This document shows, one piece after another, positions 23,315 through 31,269 of a stretch of 32,996 nucleotides of DNA. This DNA comes from 2-02-FULL-66-14 sp964651335. GTDB taxonomy: Bacteria; Pseudomonadota; Gammaproteobacteria; Burkholderiales; SG8-39. The notes beneath the pieces are model-generated. The model was not told the origin of the DNA and did not search any database. It saw only the letters and a program-made list of their open reading frames with translations. The stretch is from contig CAZYVT010000043.1 in the NCBI GenBank assembly GCA_964651335.1, positions 1 to 32,996 of the forward strand. Direction: 5' to 3'. The stretch's first letter is position 1; every line of letters begins with the position of its first letter. Position numbers and translations under genes: made by a program.

Positions 23315-24610
23315 TTACTTTTTCGCTGCGTCCTTCGCGGGCTCGGACGCCGGGGCAGCGGCCGGGGCCGCGGCCGGAGCGGGCGCCGACGCGGCCTTCA
23401 TGAACTCCGCGTAGTCGATCGTCTTGCCGCCCTTGATGATCGCGATCGGGTCGAGTTTTCCGCCTTTCATCGTGAAGATGGTCATCTCGGCATCCTTGCG
23501 GTCGCCCTTTTCGTCGAAGGCGATCTTGCCGGTCGCGCCGCCGAATTCGATCTTGGCTAGCTCGGGGCGGTACTTCGCGGGATCGGCCGAATTCGCCTTC
23601 TTCATCGCCGCGACGAGCATGTTCGCTGCGTCATAGGTGAAGGGCGCATACAGGATCGGGGCGGCGTTGAAACGCTTCTTGTACGCCTCGAGGAACTTCT
23701 TGTCCGCGGCCTGCGGCGGGAGGCCTGCCTGCGAGCACAGCAGGCCGTCGGCCGCCGCACCGGCGAGCTTGGTCATGTCGTCGGTGCACGCGCCGTCGCC
23801 GAACGAGAACACCGCCGTGATGCCAAGCTCGCGTCCCTGCTTGAGCAGCGGGCCGCCGGTGGCGTCCATGCCGCCGTAGAACACGGCGTCGGCATTCTTG
23901 CCCTTCACCTTGGTGAGGATCGCCTTCCAGTCGGTGGTCTTGTCGGTGCCCTTCTCGCGCGGCAGCGTCGTGATGCCCGCTGCCTTGAGCGTCTTCTCGA
24001 CCTCGTTCGCAATGCCTTCGCCGTAGGCCGTGGCATCGTCAATCACCGCGACCAGCTTCGGTTTCTTCGTCGCCGCGAGGTAGCTCGCGATCGCCGGACC
24101 CTGCTGGTCGTCGCGGCCGACCACACGGAACTGCGTCTTGAAGCCCTGCTCGGTCAGTTTCGGATTGGTGGCCGAGCCCGAAATCACCGGGATTCCCGCC
24201 TGGTTGTAGATCGAGGAAGCCGGGATCGAGGTGCCCGAGTTCAGGTGACCGACCACGCCATTCACCTTTGCATCGACGAGCTTCTGCGCAACAGTCGTGC
24301 CGACTTTCGGATCGGCCTGGTCATCTTCGCCGACAAACGTGAATTTCGCTTCCTTGCCGTCGATCACGATCTTCGCGGCGTTCGCTTCCTCGACCGCGAG
24401 GCGCGCCCCGTTCTCGTTGTCCTTGCCGAGGTGCGCGATACCGCCGGTGAGCGGGCCCACGTGGCCGATCTTGATCTCGATCGAAGGCGGCGGGGCCGCC
24501 TTCGAGGCTTCGGCAGCCGGCTTCGGTTTGGGCTTTTCCTCCCCGCAGCCGGCGAGGGCCGCCGCGCAGGCGGCCGCGATCAAAGTCAATGCGAGCTTGG
24601 TACGATCCAT
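23315..24610 (-). CDS. livK: Branched-chain amino acid-type substrate-binding lipoprotein LivK
   Basis: ATG 24610 follows GGAGG. The 431-residue product has a lipoprotein signal with the lipobox LAGC (Cys22). A Lys/Pro-rich linker and a Leu/Ile/Val-binding type I periplasmic-binding fold follow (IEIKIGHVGPLTGGIAHLGK, then DDQADPKVGTTVAQKLVD). The last ~28 residues are an Ala/Pro-rich tail ending AKDAAKK, not usual for the family. It captures ligand in the periplasm for LivHMGF. Its lipid anchoring, instead of a free periplasmic form as in E. coli, is read from the lipobox. Confidence 0.93.
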   Translation of the reverse strand: MDRTKLALTLIAAACAAALAGCGEEKPKPKPAAEASKAAPPPSIEIKIGHVGPLTGGIAHLGKDNENGARLAVEEANAAKIVIDGKEAKFTFVGEDDQADPKVGTTVAQKLVDAKVNGVVGHLNSGTSIPASSIYNQAGIPVISGSATNPKLTEQGFKTQFRVVGRDDQQGPAIASYLAATKKPKLVAVIDDATAYGEGIANEVEKTLKAAGITTLPREKGTDKTTDWKAILTKVKGKNADAVFYGGMDATGGPLLKQGRELGITAVFSFGDGACTDDMTKLAGAAADGLLCSQAGLPPQAADKKFLEAYKKRFNAAPILYAPFTYDAANMLVAAMKKANSADPAKYRPELAKIEFGGATGKIAFDEKGDRKDAEMTIFTMKGGKLDPIAIIKGGKTIDYAEFMKAASAPAPAAAPAAAPASEPAKDAAKK

Positions 24611-24653
24611 TACGGCCTCCGGATGGGATGTTCTGGGGCAAAAAGGAAGGGCG

Positions 24654-26753
24654 TTATGATACCGCGCCCGACCGGCGTGATGAGCCCTCTTCGGTGCTGG
24701 CGCCCCGCTCTTTGCAGGCTCGCTTGAGCGCTTCCAGATCCGTGGCCGGCTCCAGGCACGCGAGACCGCGGCAAAGCCACCCAGTGACCGGCGCGGGACG
24801 CTTTGGCTTATCGAGCACCGGGGACAAGTTCCCGGTGTCGTCCGGGATCGCGAGCACCATGGTGTCGGGCAGGAACTCGTGCGCCAAGGCCGCGGACCAT
24901 TCGGCGAGCGGGCCCGGGGCACCCCGCAAAATGAGCGTCGCGGGCGGCGCCAGTACTTCGTCCAGGGCCTGCGCGAGCATGCCGAATCCGGCCGGGTGCT
25001 CGAGCATCGACGGGAAAAACAGCTCCAGGGCGCGCCCGGCCGCACGCGCGTAGCGGTCCTCGCCGGTCAGCGCGGCAAGGCGCGTCAGCGCGAACGCCGC
25101 CACGCCGTTGCCCGAAGGAAGCGCGCTGTCGTGGCCGGGCTTGGGCCGGTGAACCAGCTTTTCGTGGTCTTGCGCGGTGAAAAAGAACCCGCCCGCTTCC
25201 CGGTCTTCGAACTGCTCGAGCAGCACCTCGGCGAGCGCCTCGGCGAGGTCCAGATCGGCCTGCAGGTACTCGCACTGCAGCAGCTCGATCAGTGCGGCCG
25301 CAAGGAACGCGTAGTCATCGAGGTAGGCCGCGAGATGCGCGCGGCCGTCCTTGTAGGTCGCCAGCAGCCGCCCGCGGCGCCACATCTGCGAGCGGATCAG
25401 GGCGAGCGCGCGGCGCGCCGAAGCGATCCAGTCGGGCCGACCGAAGACGCGACCTGCGCGCGCCATGCCGCGAATGGCGAGCGCGTTCCAGGAAACCAGC
25501 ACCTTGTCATCGCGCCCCGGTCGCACGCGCGTTTCCCGCGCCGCGAAAAGCTTTTCCCGCGCCGAACCGAGCAGTGCCCGCGCCTCGCCGGGTCCGACGC
25601 CGCCGATTCTGGCAGCTCCCTCGAGCGTGCGGGCAACATGAAGATGCCAGTGCCTGTTCTCGAAGTTCGCGCCGCGGTCCAGGCCCCAGTACGGCGCGGC
25701 GAGCTGCCATTCCCCGGCGCTCAGCAGCTGCCGCACCTCCTCGCGCGACCAGACGTAGAACTTGCCTTCCTCGTGCTCGGAGTCGGCATCGAGCGACGAG
25801 TAATAGCCGCCTTCGGGCGACTGCATCTCGCGCACCACCCACTCCGCGGTCTCGGTCGCGCAACGCTCGTACAGCGCGTTTCCGGTCGCGAGCCAGGCAT
25901 CGGCGAGCAGCGCGAGCAGCAGCCCGTTGTCGTAGAGCATTTTCTCGAAATGCGGGATCATCCAGTACTGGTCCACGCTGTAGCGGCAGAAACCGCCGCC
26001 GATCTGGTCGTAGATGCCGCCTTCGCACATGCGCGTGAGCGTCACTTCCGCCATCTCGAGCGCCGCGCGGTTGCCGCGCAGAGCGTGTGCGCGCAGGCAA
26101 AGTTCGAGATCGGTCGGATGCGGGAACTTCGGCGCCTGGCCGAAGCCGCCGAACCGGGCGTCAAAACTGGCGCGCAGGTTCTCCAGCGCCGCGTGCAAAG
26201 GCGCGTCGCCGAGCGCCGGCCGCTGCCCGGCGGCCTTGGGCTGGATCCGGGAGAACGCGATCCGCACCTGCTCGTTCTGGTCGCGGATGTCGGCGCGCTT
26301 CTCGCGCCAGATCGCCGCGATCCGCTCGAGCAGCTCGGGAAAGCCGGGCAACCCGTAGCGCGCCGACTTCGGGAAATAGGTACCGCCGAAGAACGGGGTT
26401 CCGTCCGGCGAGAGGAACATGGTGAGCGGCCAGCCGCCCGTACCGCGCGCGATCATCTGGTGCGCAGCCTGGTAAATCTGGTCGAGGTCGGGCCGCTCTT
26501 CGCGGTCGACCTTGACGTTGACGAAGTTCCGGTTCATCGCGGCGGCGACCGCGGTGTCCTCGAAGCTCTCGTGCGCCATTACATGGCACCAATGGCATGC
26601 CGAATAGCCCACCGAGAGCAGGATCGGCTTGTCTTCGGCACGCGCGCGCTCGAGCGCGTCGGGTCCCCACGGATACCAGTCGACCGGATTCTCCGCGTGC
26701 TGCTGAAGGTACGGCGAGGTCTCCTGCGCGAGGCGGTTGGGCATGTAAGGCAT
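24654..26753 (-). CDS. Thioredoxin-domain DUF255 protein (YyaL/spermatogenesis-associated-20 family)
   Basis: From ATG 26753 the product is 699 residues; a second ATG at 26744 is possible. It opens with the family signature NRLAQETSPYLQQHAENPVDW, then a thioredoxin fold with C53-H-W-C56 (GYSACHWCHVMAHESFED). A long alpha/alpha-barrel-like C-terminal part follows (EKMLYDNGLLLALLADAW), as in glycan-epimerase-like proteins. The biochemical role of the family is not settled, so none is assigned. It is transcribed away from the DUF924 gene with only 11 bp between the two start codons. Confidence 0.92.
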   Translation of the reverse strand: MPYMPNRLAQETSPYLQQHAENPVDWYPWGPDALERARAEDKPILLSVGYSACHWCHVMAHESFEDTAVAAAMNRNFVNVKVDREERPDLDQIYQAAHQMIARGTGGWPLTMFLSPDGTPFFGGTYFPKSARYGLPGFPELLERIAAIWREKRADIRDQNEQVRIAFSRIQPKAAGQRPALGDAPLHAALENLRASFDARFGGFGQAPKFPHPTDLELCLRAHALRGNRAALEMAEVTLTRMCEGGIYDQIGGGFCRYSVDQYWMIPHFEKMLYDNGLLLALLADAWLATGNALYERCATETAEWVVREMQSPEGGYYSSLDADSEHEEGKFYVWSREEVRQLLSAGEWQLAAPYWGLDRGANFENRHWHLHVARTLEGAARIGGVGPGEARALLGSAREKLFAARETRVRPGRDDKVLVSWNALAIRGMARAGRVFGRPDWIASARRALALIRSQMWRRGRLLATYKDGRAHLAAYLDDYAFLAAALIELLQCEYLQADLDLAEALAEVLLEQFEDREAGGFFFTAQDHEKLVHRPKPGHDSALPSGNGVAAFALTRLAALTGEDRYARAAGRALELFFPSMLEHPAGFGMLAQALDEVLAPPATLILRGAPGPLAEWSAALAHEFLPDTMVLAIPDDTGNLSPVLDKPKRPAPVTGWLCRGLACLEPATDLEALKRACKERGASTEEGSSRRSGAVS

Positions 26754-26764
26754 TATTGCACCCG

Positions 26765-27331
26765 ATGCATGCCAATGACCCCCGAGCGGCAGAGGTCTTG
26801 AATTTCTGGTTCGCCGAGCACGACCGCAAGGCGTGGTTCGCCAAGGATCCTGCGTTCGACGCCGAGATCGGGCGGCGCTTTCTTCCGCTCCACGGGGAGG
26901 CCGCGGCGGGGCAGCTCGACGAATGGAAAACCTCGCCGTACGACTGTCTGGCGCTGGTCCTCGCGCTCGACCAGTTTCCGCGCAATCTGTTCCGCCATTC
27001 GGCGCGCGCCTTTGCGTCCGATGCGGCGGCAATCGACGCGGCGAGGCACGCGATCGATTCTGGCCACGACGAGGTTCTCCGGCCGGTCGAGCGGCAGTTC
27101 CTCTATTTACCCTTCGAGCACAGCGAGTCGCTGGATGAGCAGTGGCGTGCGCTCGCGCTGATCTCGCGCCTTGCGCCGTGGCCGGAAACCGCAGACGCTT
27201 TTTCGTGGGCTGTGCGGCACTGGGAGATCATTCGAAGATTCGGCCGATTTCCACACCGAAATGCGGTTCTCGGCCGCAAGAATACTGCGGCCGAGATCGA
27301 TTTCTTGAAACAACCGGGCTCGAGCTTCTAG
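26765..27331 (+). CDS. DUF924 family protein
   Basis: This 188-residue protein has the family landmarks FWFAEHDRKAWFAKDPAFD near the start, LDQFPRNLFRHSARAFASD in the middle and the QFLYLPFEHSE segment. It is all-helical and TPR-like by composition. Function is unknown. Its TAG stop abuts the ilvD stop codon on the other strand with no base between them. Confidence 0.9.
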   Translation: MHANDPRAAEVLNFWFAEHDRKAWFAKDPAFDAEIGRRFLPLHGEAAAGQLDEWKTSPYDCLALVLALDQFPRNLFRHSARAFASDAAAIDAARHAIDSGHDEVLRPVERQFLYLPFEHSESLDEQWRALALISRLAPWPETADAFSWAVRHWEIIRRFGRFPHRNAVLGRKNTAAEIDFLKQPGSSF

Positions 27332-29005
27332 TCAGCCGGTCACCGCGCCCTTGCTCGCGGTCGAGACGAGCTTCATGTACTTCGCCATCAACCCGCTCGT
27401 GTAGCGCGGCGTGGGAGCTTTCCACCGCTTGCGGCGGCCCGCGAGCTCCTTCGCCGAGACATTGAGTTGAATCAGCCGTTTCTTTGCGTCGATGGTGATC
27501 GAGTCACCCTCTTTCACCAGGGCGATCGTGCCGCCTACATACGCTTCCGGCGCGACATGCCCGACCACCATGCCCCAGGTCCCGCCGGAAAAGCGTCCGT
27601 CGGTCAGCAGCCCGACCGATTCCCCCAATCCCTGGCCGATGAGCGCCGAAGTGGGCGCCAGCATTTCCTGCATCCCGGGCCCGCCTTTGGGTCCCTCGTA
27701 GCGAATCACGATGACGTCGCCCGGCTTGATCCGTTTGGCGAGGATCGCTTTCATCGCCGCCGGTTCCGAATCGAACACGCGCGCCGGCCCGGTGATCGAG
27801 GTTTTCTTCAGGCCGGTGATCTTGGCCACGCAACCTTCAGTCGAGAGATTACCCCTGAGGATCGTCAAATGCCCCTGCGGATATACCGGATGACCCCACG
27901 GCCGGATGACCTCCTGATTGGCGCGCGGCTCGTCCGGGACGCTTGCCAGCTCCTGCGCGATCGCCTTCCCGGTGATCGTCATGCATTCGCCGTGCAGCAG
28001 GCCGCGGTTGAGGAGCATCTTGAGCACCTGCGGCACGCCGCCTGCCGCGTGGAAGTCGGTCGCAACGAAGCGGCCCGAGGGTTTGAGTTCGCAAAGCACT
28101 GGAATCTTGCGCCGCACGCGCTCGAAGTCGTCAATGTTCCATTTCACGCCCGCTGCGTGCGCGATCGCCAGATAGTGCAGTACCGCGTTCGTCGAGCCGC
28201 CCGTCGCCATCACCAGGGCAATCGCGTTTTCGATCGACTTGCGCGTGATGATGTCGCGCGGTTTCAGGTTCTGCTTCACCGCTTCGACCAGGACGCGCGC
28301 GGATTGCGCGGCCGAGTCGGCTTTTTCGGGGTCGGGCGACGCCATCTGCGAGGAACCCAGCAGGCTCATGCCAAGCGCCTCGAACGACGAGCTCATGGTA
28401 TTCGCGGTGTACATCCCGCCACAGGCACCGACCGACGGGCAGGCATTTTTTTCGATGCCGATGAAGTCCTCGTCGCTCATCTTGCCGGCGGTGTAGGCGC
28501 CGACCGCCTCGAACGGGCTCACGATGGTGAGCGTCTGGCCCTTCCAGGTGCCCGGCTTGATCGTGCCGGCGTACACGAAAATCCCGGGCACGTTCATGCG
28601 CGCCAGCGCCATCACGCCCCCGGGCATGTTCTTGTCGCAGCCGCCGACGACGAGCGCGCCGTCCATGGCCTGGCCGTTGACCGAAGTCTCGATCGCGTCC
28701 GCGATCACTTCGCGCGACACGAGCGAGTACTTCATCGCCTCGGTGCCCATTCCGATGCCGTCGGTCACGGTCGGAAAACCGAACACCTGCGGCATCGCGC
28801 CCGCTTCCTTCAGCGCCGCAATCGCGCGATTGACGAGCGGCTGGATTCCGGCGTTGCACGGATTGAGCGTCGAGTGCCCGTTCGCCACGCCGATGATCGG
28901 CTTCTCGAAGTCGCTGTCACCAAAGCCGACGGCGCGCAGCATCGCCCGGTTGGGCGAGCGGGCGATGCCCTGTGTGATCATGCGGCTTCTGCGGTTGTAG
29001 GCCAT
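27332..29005 (-). CDS. ilvD: Dihydroxy-acid dehydratase IlvD
   Basis: ATG 29005, behind GGAGGAAG, gives 557 residues, the normal IlvD length. The iron-sulphur cysteines are present: C50 in NPCNAG, C123 in GGCDKNMPG and C195 in SVGACGGMYTANTMS. The C-terminal substrate motif is SGGTWGMVVGHVAPEA. It catalyses the third step of valine/isoleucine synthesis (2,3-dihydroxy-acid to 2-keto-acid) in the cytoplasm. It is divergent from lgt, with a 37-bp gap. Confidence 0.97.
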   Translation of the reverse strand: MAYNRRSRMITQGIARSPNRAMLRAVGFGDSDFEKPIIGVANGHSTLNPCNAGIQPLVNRAIAALKEAGAMPQVFGFPTVTDGIGMGTEAMKYSLVSREVIADAIETSVNGQAMDGALVVGGCDKNMPGGVMALARMNVPGIFVYAGTIKPGTWKGQTLTIVSPFEAVGAYTAGKMSDEDFIGIEKNACPSVGACGGMYTANTMSSSFEALGMSLLGSSQMASPDPEKADSAAQSARVLVEAVKQNLKPRDIITRKSIENAIALVMATGGSTNAVLHYLAIAHAAGVKWNIDDFERVRRKIPVLCELKPSGRFVATDFHAAGGVPQVLKMLLNRGLLHGECMTITGKAIAQELASVPDEPRANQEVIRPWGHPVYPQGHLTILRGNLSTEGCVAKITGLKKTSITGPARVFDSEPAAMKAILAKRIKPGDVIVIRYEGPKGGPGMQEMLAPTSALIGQGLGESVGLLTDGRFSGGTWGMVVGHVAPEAYVGGTIALVKEGDSITIDAKKRLIQLNVSAKELAGRRKRWKAPTPRYTSGLMAKYMKLVSTASKGAVTG

Positions 29006-29042
29006 GTGTGGCTTCCTCCAGTCGTTAGAATCGAATCTTACC

Positions 29043-29831
29043 GTGCTGATCCACCCGAATTTCGACCCCATCGCGTTTTCCATCGGCCCGCTTGCGGTCC
29101 ACTGGTACGGGCTCATGTACCTCGCCGGCTTTGCCGCCGGCTGGTGGCTCGGTTTGAGGCGCATCGAGGCGTGGGAACGGATGGGCCCTGCGGCGGTCAC
29201 GCACGCGCAGTTCGACGACCTGCTGTTCGGCAGCATCCTCGGCGTGATCCTCGGCGGGCGGCTCGGCTATGTGTTCTTCTACAAGCCCGCCTACTATTTC
29301 TTGCACCCTCTCGAGACGTTCGCCATCTGGCAGGGCGGAATGTCGTTCCACGGCGGCTTTCTCGGTGTGCTGGTTGCCATGATGTTCGTCGCGCGCCGCC
29401 ACCGTCTGCGCTGGCTCGAGGTAATGGATTTCCTGGCGCCGCTGGTGCCGCTAGGCATTGGCGCCGGGCGTCTGGGTAATTTCATCAATGGCGAGCTGTG
29501 GGGCCGCGTGACCGACCTGCCTTGGGCCATGGTGTTCAGGGGCGCGGGCAGCGCGCCGCGCCATCCGTCGCAGCTCTACGAAATGGCGCTCGAGGGGCTT
29601 GCGCTGTTCGCGATCCTGTGGTGGTACTCGGCAAAGCCGCGCCCGCGCGGCCAGGTATCGGCGCTGTTTCTCGCCGGCTACGGAGTGTTTCGCTTCGTCG
29701 CCGAGTTCGCGCGCGAGCCGGACGAATTTCTCGGCTACCTTGCGCTCGGCATCACGATGGGCCAATGGCTCAGCCTGCCGATGATCGCCGCCGGGATTGC
29801 GCTTTTCGCTTGGAGTCGCGGTACTCGATAG
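29043..29831 (+). CDS. lgt: Prolipoprotein diacylglyceryl transferase Lgt
   Basis: GTG 29043 is chosen because it yields the family-typical N-terminus (V/M)LIHPNFDPIAFSIGPL and a 262-residue protein. An ATG at 29004 is also in frame but would overlap the ilvD start. The protein has seven membrane segments. It shows HGGFLG (103-108) and the Lgt signature GRLGNFINGELWGR (142-155), with the following arginine/tyrosine region HPSQLYE. It transfers diacylglycerol from phosphatidylglycerol to the lipobox cysteine of lipoproteins at the inner membrane. One such client, LivK, lies in this window. Confidence 0.95.
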   Translation: MLIHPNFDPIAFSIGPLAVHWYGLMYLAGFAAGWWLGLRRIEAWERMGPAAVTHAQFDDLLFGSILGVILGGRLGYVFFYKPAYYFLHPLETFAIWQGGMSFHGGFLGVLVAMMFVARRHRLRWLEVMDFLAPLVPLGIGAGRLGNFINGELWGRVTDLPWAMVFRGAGSAPRHPSQLYEMALEGLALFAILWWYSAKPRPRGQVSALFLAGYGVFRFVAEFAREPDEFLGYLALGITMGQWLSLPMIAAGIALFAWSRGTR

Positions 29832-30027
29832 AACGACTCAAAGCGTGCCGGCCTCGAGAAAACTGTAAGAGCTCTTGCCCGTGAACGGTGACGTATTTCT
29901 CGACCTTGGCTCTCTCCTCGGGCGTCGCGGCGCGTTCGAGCAGGTGTTCCTTGGCCACCGATAGCATGCCGCCCGGATCAATCTCCAACGCTCGTTCTAT
30001 AACGCCATGAAAATAAACAGGAATCAT
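29770..30027 (-). CDS. Small hypothetical protein overlapping the 3' end of lgt
   Basis: This 85-codon frame starts at ATG 30027 behind AAGGGCA and overlaps the end of lgt by 62 bp on the opposite strand. The first ~58 residues look protein-like (MIPVYFHGVIERALEIDPGG, then ERAKVEKYVTVHGQELLQF). The rest is arginine/serine-rich and is antisense to lgt. It may be a fragment of a once longer gene or a real small protein. I do not recognise it. Confidence 0.35.
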   Translation of the reverse strand: MIPVYFHGVIERALEIDPGGMLSVAKEHLLERAATPEERAKVEKYVTVHGQELLQFSRGRHALSRSIEYRDSKRKAQSRRRSSAG

Positions 30028-30067
30028 TGCCCTTGTCTGTGCGGCCGAGAGTGCGTATGAGAAGAAC

Positions 30068-30149
30068 GCAGGCTATAACCTGCATGTTGTGTCGCTAAAA
30101 GCAGGCTATAACCTGCATAATTTACACTGCAAAGCAGCCTGTGACCTGC
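30068..30149 (+). promoter_or_regulatory. Array of three 16-bp palindromic operators at 33-bp period
   Basis: GCAGGCTATAACCTGC occurs at 30068-30083 and 30101-30116. A variant, GCAGCCTGTGACCTGC, lies at 30134-30149. Each is an inverted repeat (GCAGG-N6-CCTGC), and the starts are exactly 33 bp apart, about three DNA turns. The last copy ends 13 bp before the ATG of the HTH gene. This strongly suggests binding sites for that HTH protein and autoregulation of the Fic module. Confidence 0.8.
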
Positions 30150-30162
30150 CTATTCGAGACTG

Positions 30163-30627
30163 ATGACCAAGACCTACACCGATCTTCAACTGCGGCAACT
30201 CGATGAGCGGCTGCGTCCGTTGCGCCCCTTCGCGAACACTTCGAGGCCGCGCAACGGATGGATCCGGGCTGTGCGCCAAGCGCTCGGCATGACGCAGCCG
30301 CAGCTCGCCGCGCGGATTGGACTGACCCGGCAAAGTTTGAACGACCTGGAGAAAGCCGAGGCGGGAGGCAGGATCACGCTCGAAAGCCTCGAACGGGTCG
30401 CGAAAGCGCTCGGCTGCCGCCTGAGCTACGCGATAGTGCCAGCGGCGGGCTCGCTCGCTGCGACCCGCGCCCGGCGCGCTGAAGAAATCGCAGACCGGCA
30501 ACTCAAGGCGGTCTCCCACTCGATGAAGCTGGAAGCGCAGGGCGTGACGGGGAAAGAGATTGCGCGGCAACGCAGGCGCCTGGTTGACGAGTTGCTGCGT
30601 GGCAGCGGCAGGAAGCTGTGGCGCTGA
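30163..30627 (+). CDS. HTH antitoxin-like protein ('mobile mystery protein A' type)
   Basis: This 154-residue protein has a central XRE-type helix-turn-helix (about 35-85, LGMTQPQLAARIGLTRQSLN). Basic N- and C-terminal parts surround it, and the C-terminus ends GKEIARQRRRLVDELLRGSG. The layout matches the mobile mystery protein A family, which is found in front of a Fic protein (protein B). It is inferred to bind the three palindromes directly upstream and repress the pair. Its coding sequence overlaps the fic gene by 10 bp. Whether it also blocks Fic activity directly cannot be read from the sequence. Confidence 0.85.
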   Translation: MTKTYTDLQLRQLDERLRPLRPFANTSRPRNGWIRAVRQALGMTQPQLAARIGLTRQSLNDLEKAEAGGRITLESLERVAKALGCRLSYAIVPAAGSLAATRARRAEEIADRQLKAVSHSMKLEAQGVTGKEIARQRRRLVDELLRGSGRKLWR

Positions 30628-31214
30628 CGATCGAGTATCCGCCGGGCGCAACCCCTCTCGACCCCGATGGGGCCAAGGGGCTCATTCCCGAGCATATTCA
30701 CACCCATGGCGAACTCAACGAGTGGGAGCAGGAAAACATCGTGGAGGGCGAAACTTGGGCCTTCGCGCGCCGCCGCAAGAATATCCTGACCCCGGAATTC
30801 GTCGACGAGCTGCACAAGCGCATGTTCGGGCGCACTTGGCGCTGGGCGGGTCAGCATCGAACGACGGAGAAGAACATCGGCACTGATCCGGCTCGGATTG
30901 CGGTTGAGCTCAAGAAGCTGTGCGAGGATGTTGCTGCACAGATCGAGCACCGCGCATATCCGCTGGACGAGATCGCCGCGCGCTTTCACCATCGTTTGGT
31001 CAGCATTCACCCGTACCGCAACGGCAACGGCCGCCACGCCCGGACGATGACCGATCTGCTGCTGGTCGGCAACGGTGCACCGAGGTTTTCCTGGGGAGCG
31101 GGCGATCTCGTGCACAAGGGTGAGGTGCGCAACCGCTATATCGCGGCCTTGCAGGCGGCAGACCGGCGCAACTACGGGCTGCTATTTCAGTTCGTTCGCC
31201 TGGGTTCGACGTGA
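30618..31214 (+). CDS. Fic-domain protein ('mobile mystery protein B' type)
   Basis: GTG 30618 follows AGGAA and overlaps the upstream gene. The 198-residue product has the complete Fic active-site motif H131-P-Y-R-N-G-N-G-R-H-A-R142 (consensus HPFx(D/G)GNGRxxR). The upstream helices include EFVDELHKRMFGRTWRWAG. Family knowledge: Fic proteins transfer AMP or other nucleotide-derived groups to target proteins, and in such pairs act as toxins. The target is unknown. All motif residues are present, so the enzyme should be active. The mobile mystery pair is patchily distributed in genomes, suggesting transfer. Confidence 0.9.
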   Translation: MALTIEYPPGATPLDPDGAKGLIPEHIHTHGELNEWEQENIVEGETWAFARRRKNILTPEFVDELHKRMFGRTWRWAGQHRTTEKNIGTDPARIAVELKKLCEDVAAQIEHRAYPLDEIAARFHHRLVSIHPYRNGNGRHARTMTDLLLVGNGAPRFSWGAGDLVHKGEVRNRYIAALQAADRRNYGLLFQFVRLGST

Positions 31215-31269
31215 TACTTGATCAACAAAAACTAACGCGCGACTGGCTGCGCCGCTGGGTCGCGAAATG

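Noticed and set aside
24879..29479. Long plus-strand frames opposite the DUF255 gene and ilvD
   Set aside because: They are antisense to well-conserved genes and have no recognisable domains.
30068..30149. Possible small CRISPR array (three regularly spaced repeats)
   Set aside because: The repeats are only 16 bp and fully palindromic, with 17-bp spacers, and lie directly before an HTH gene without cas genes. Operators explain them better.
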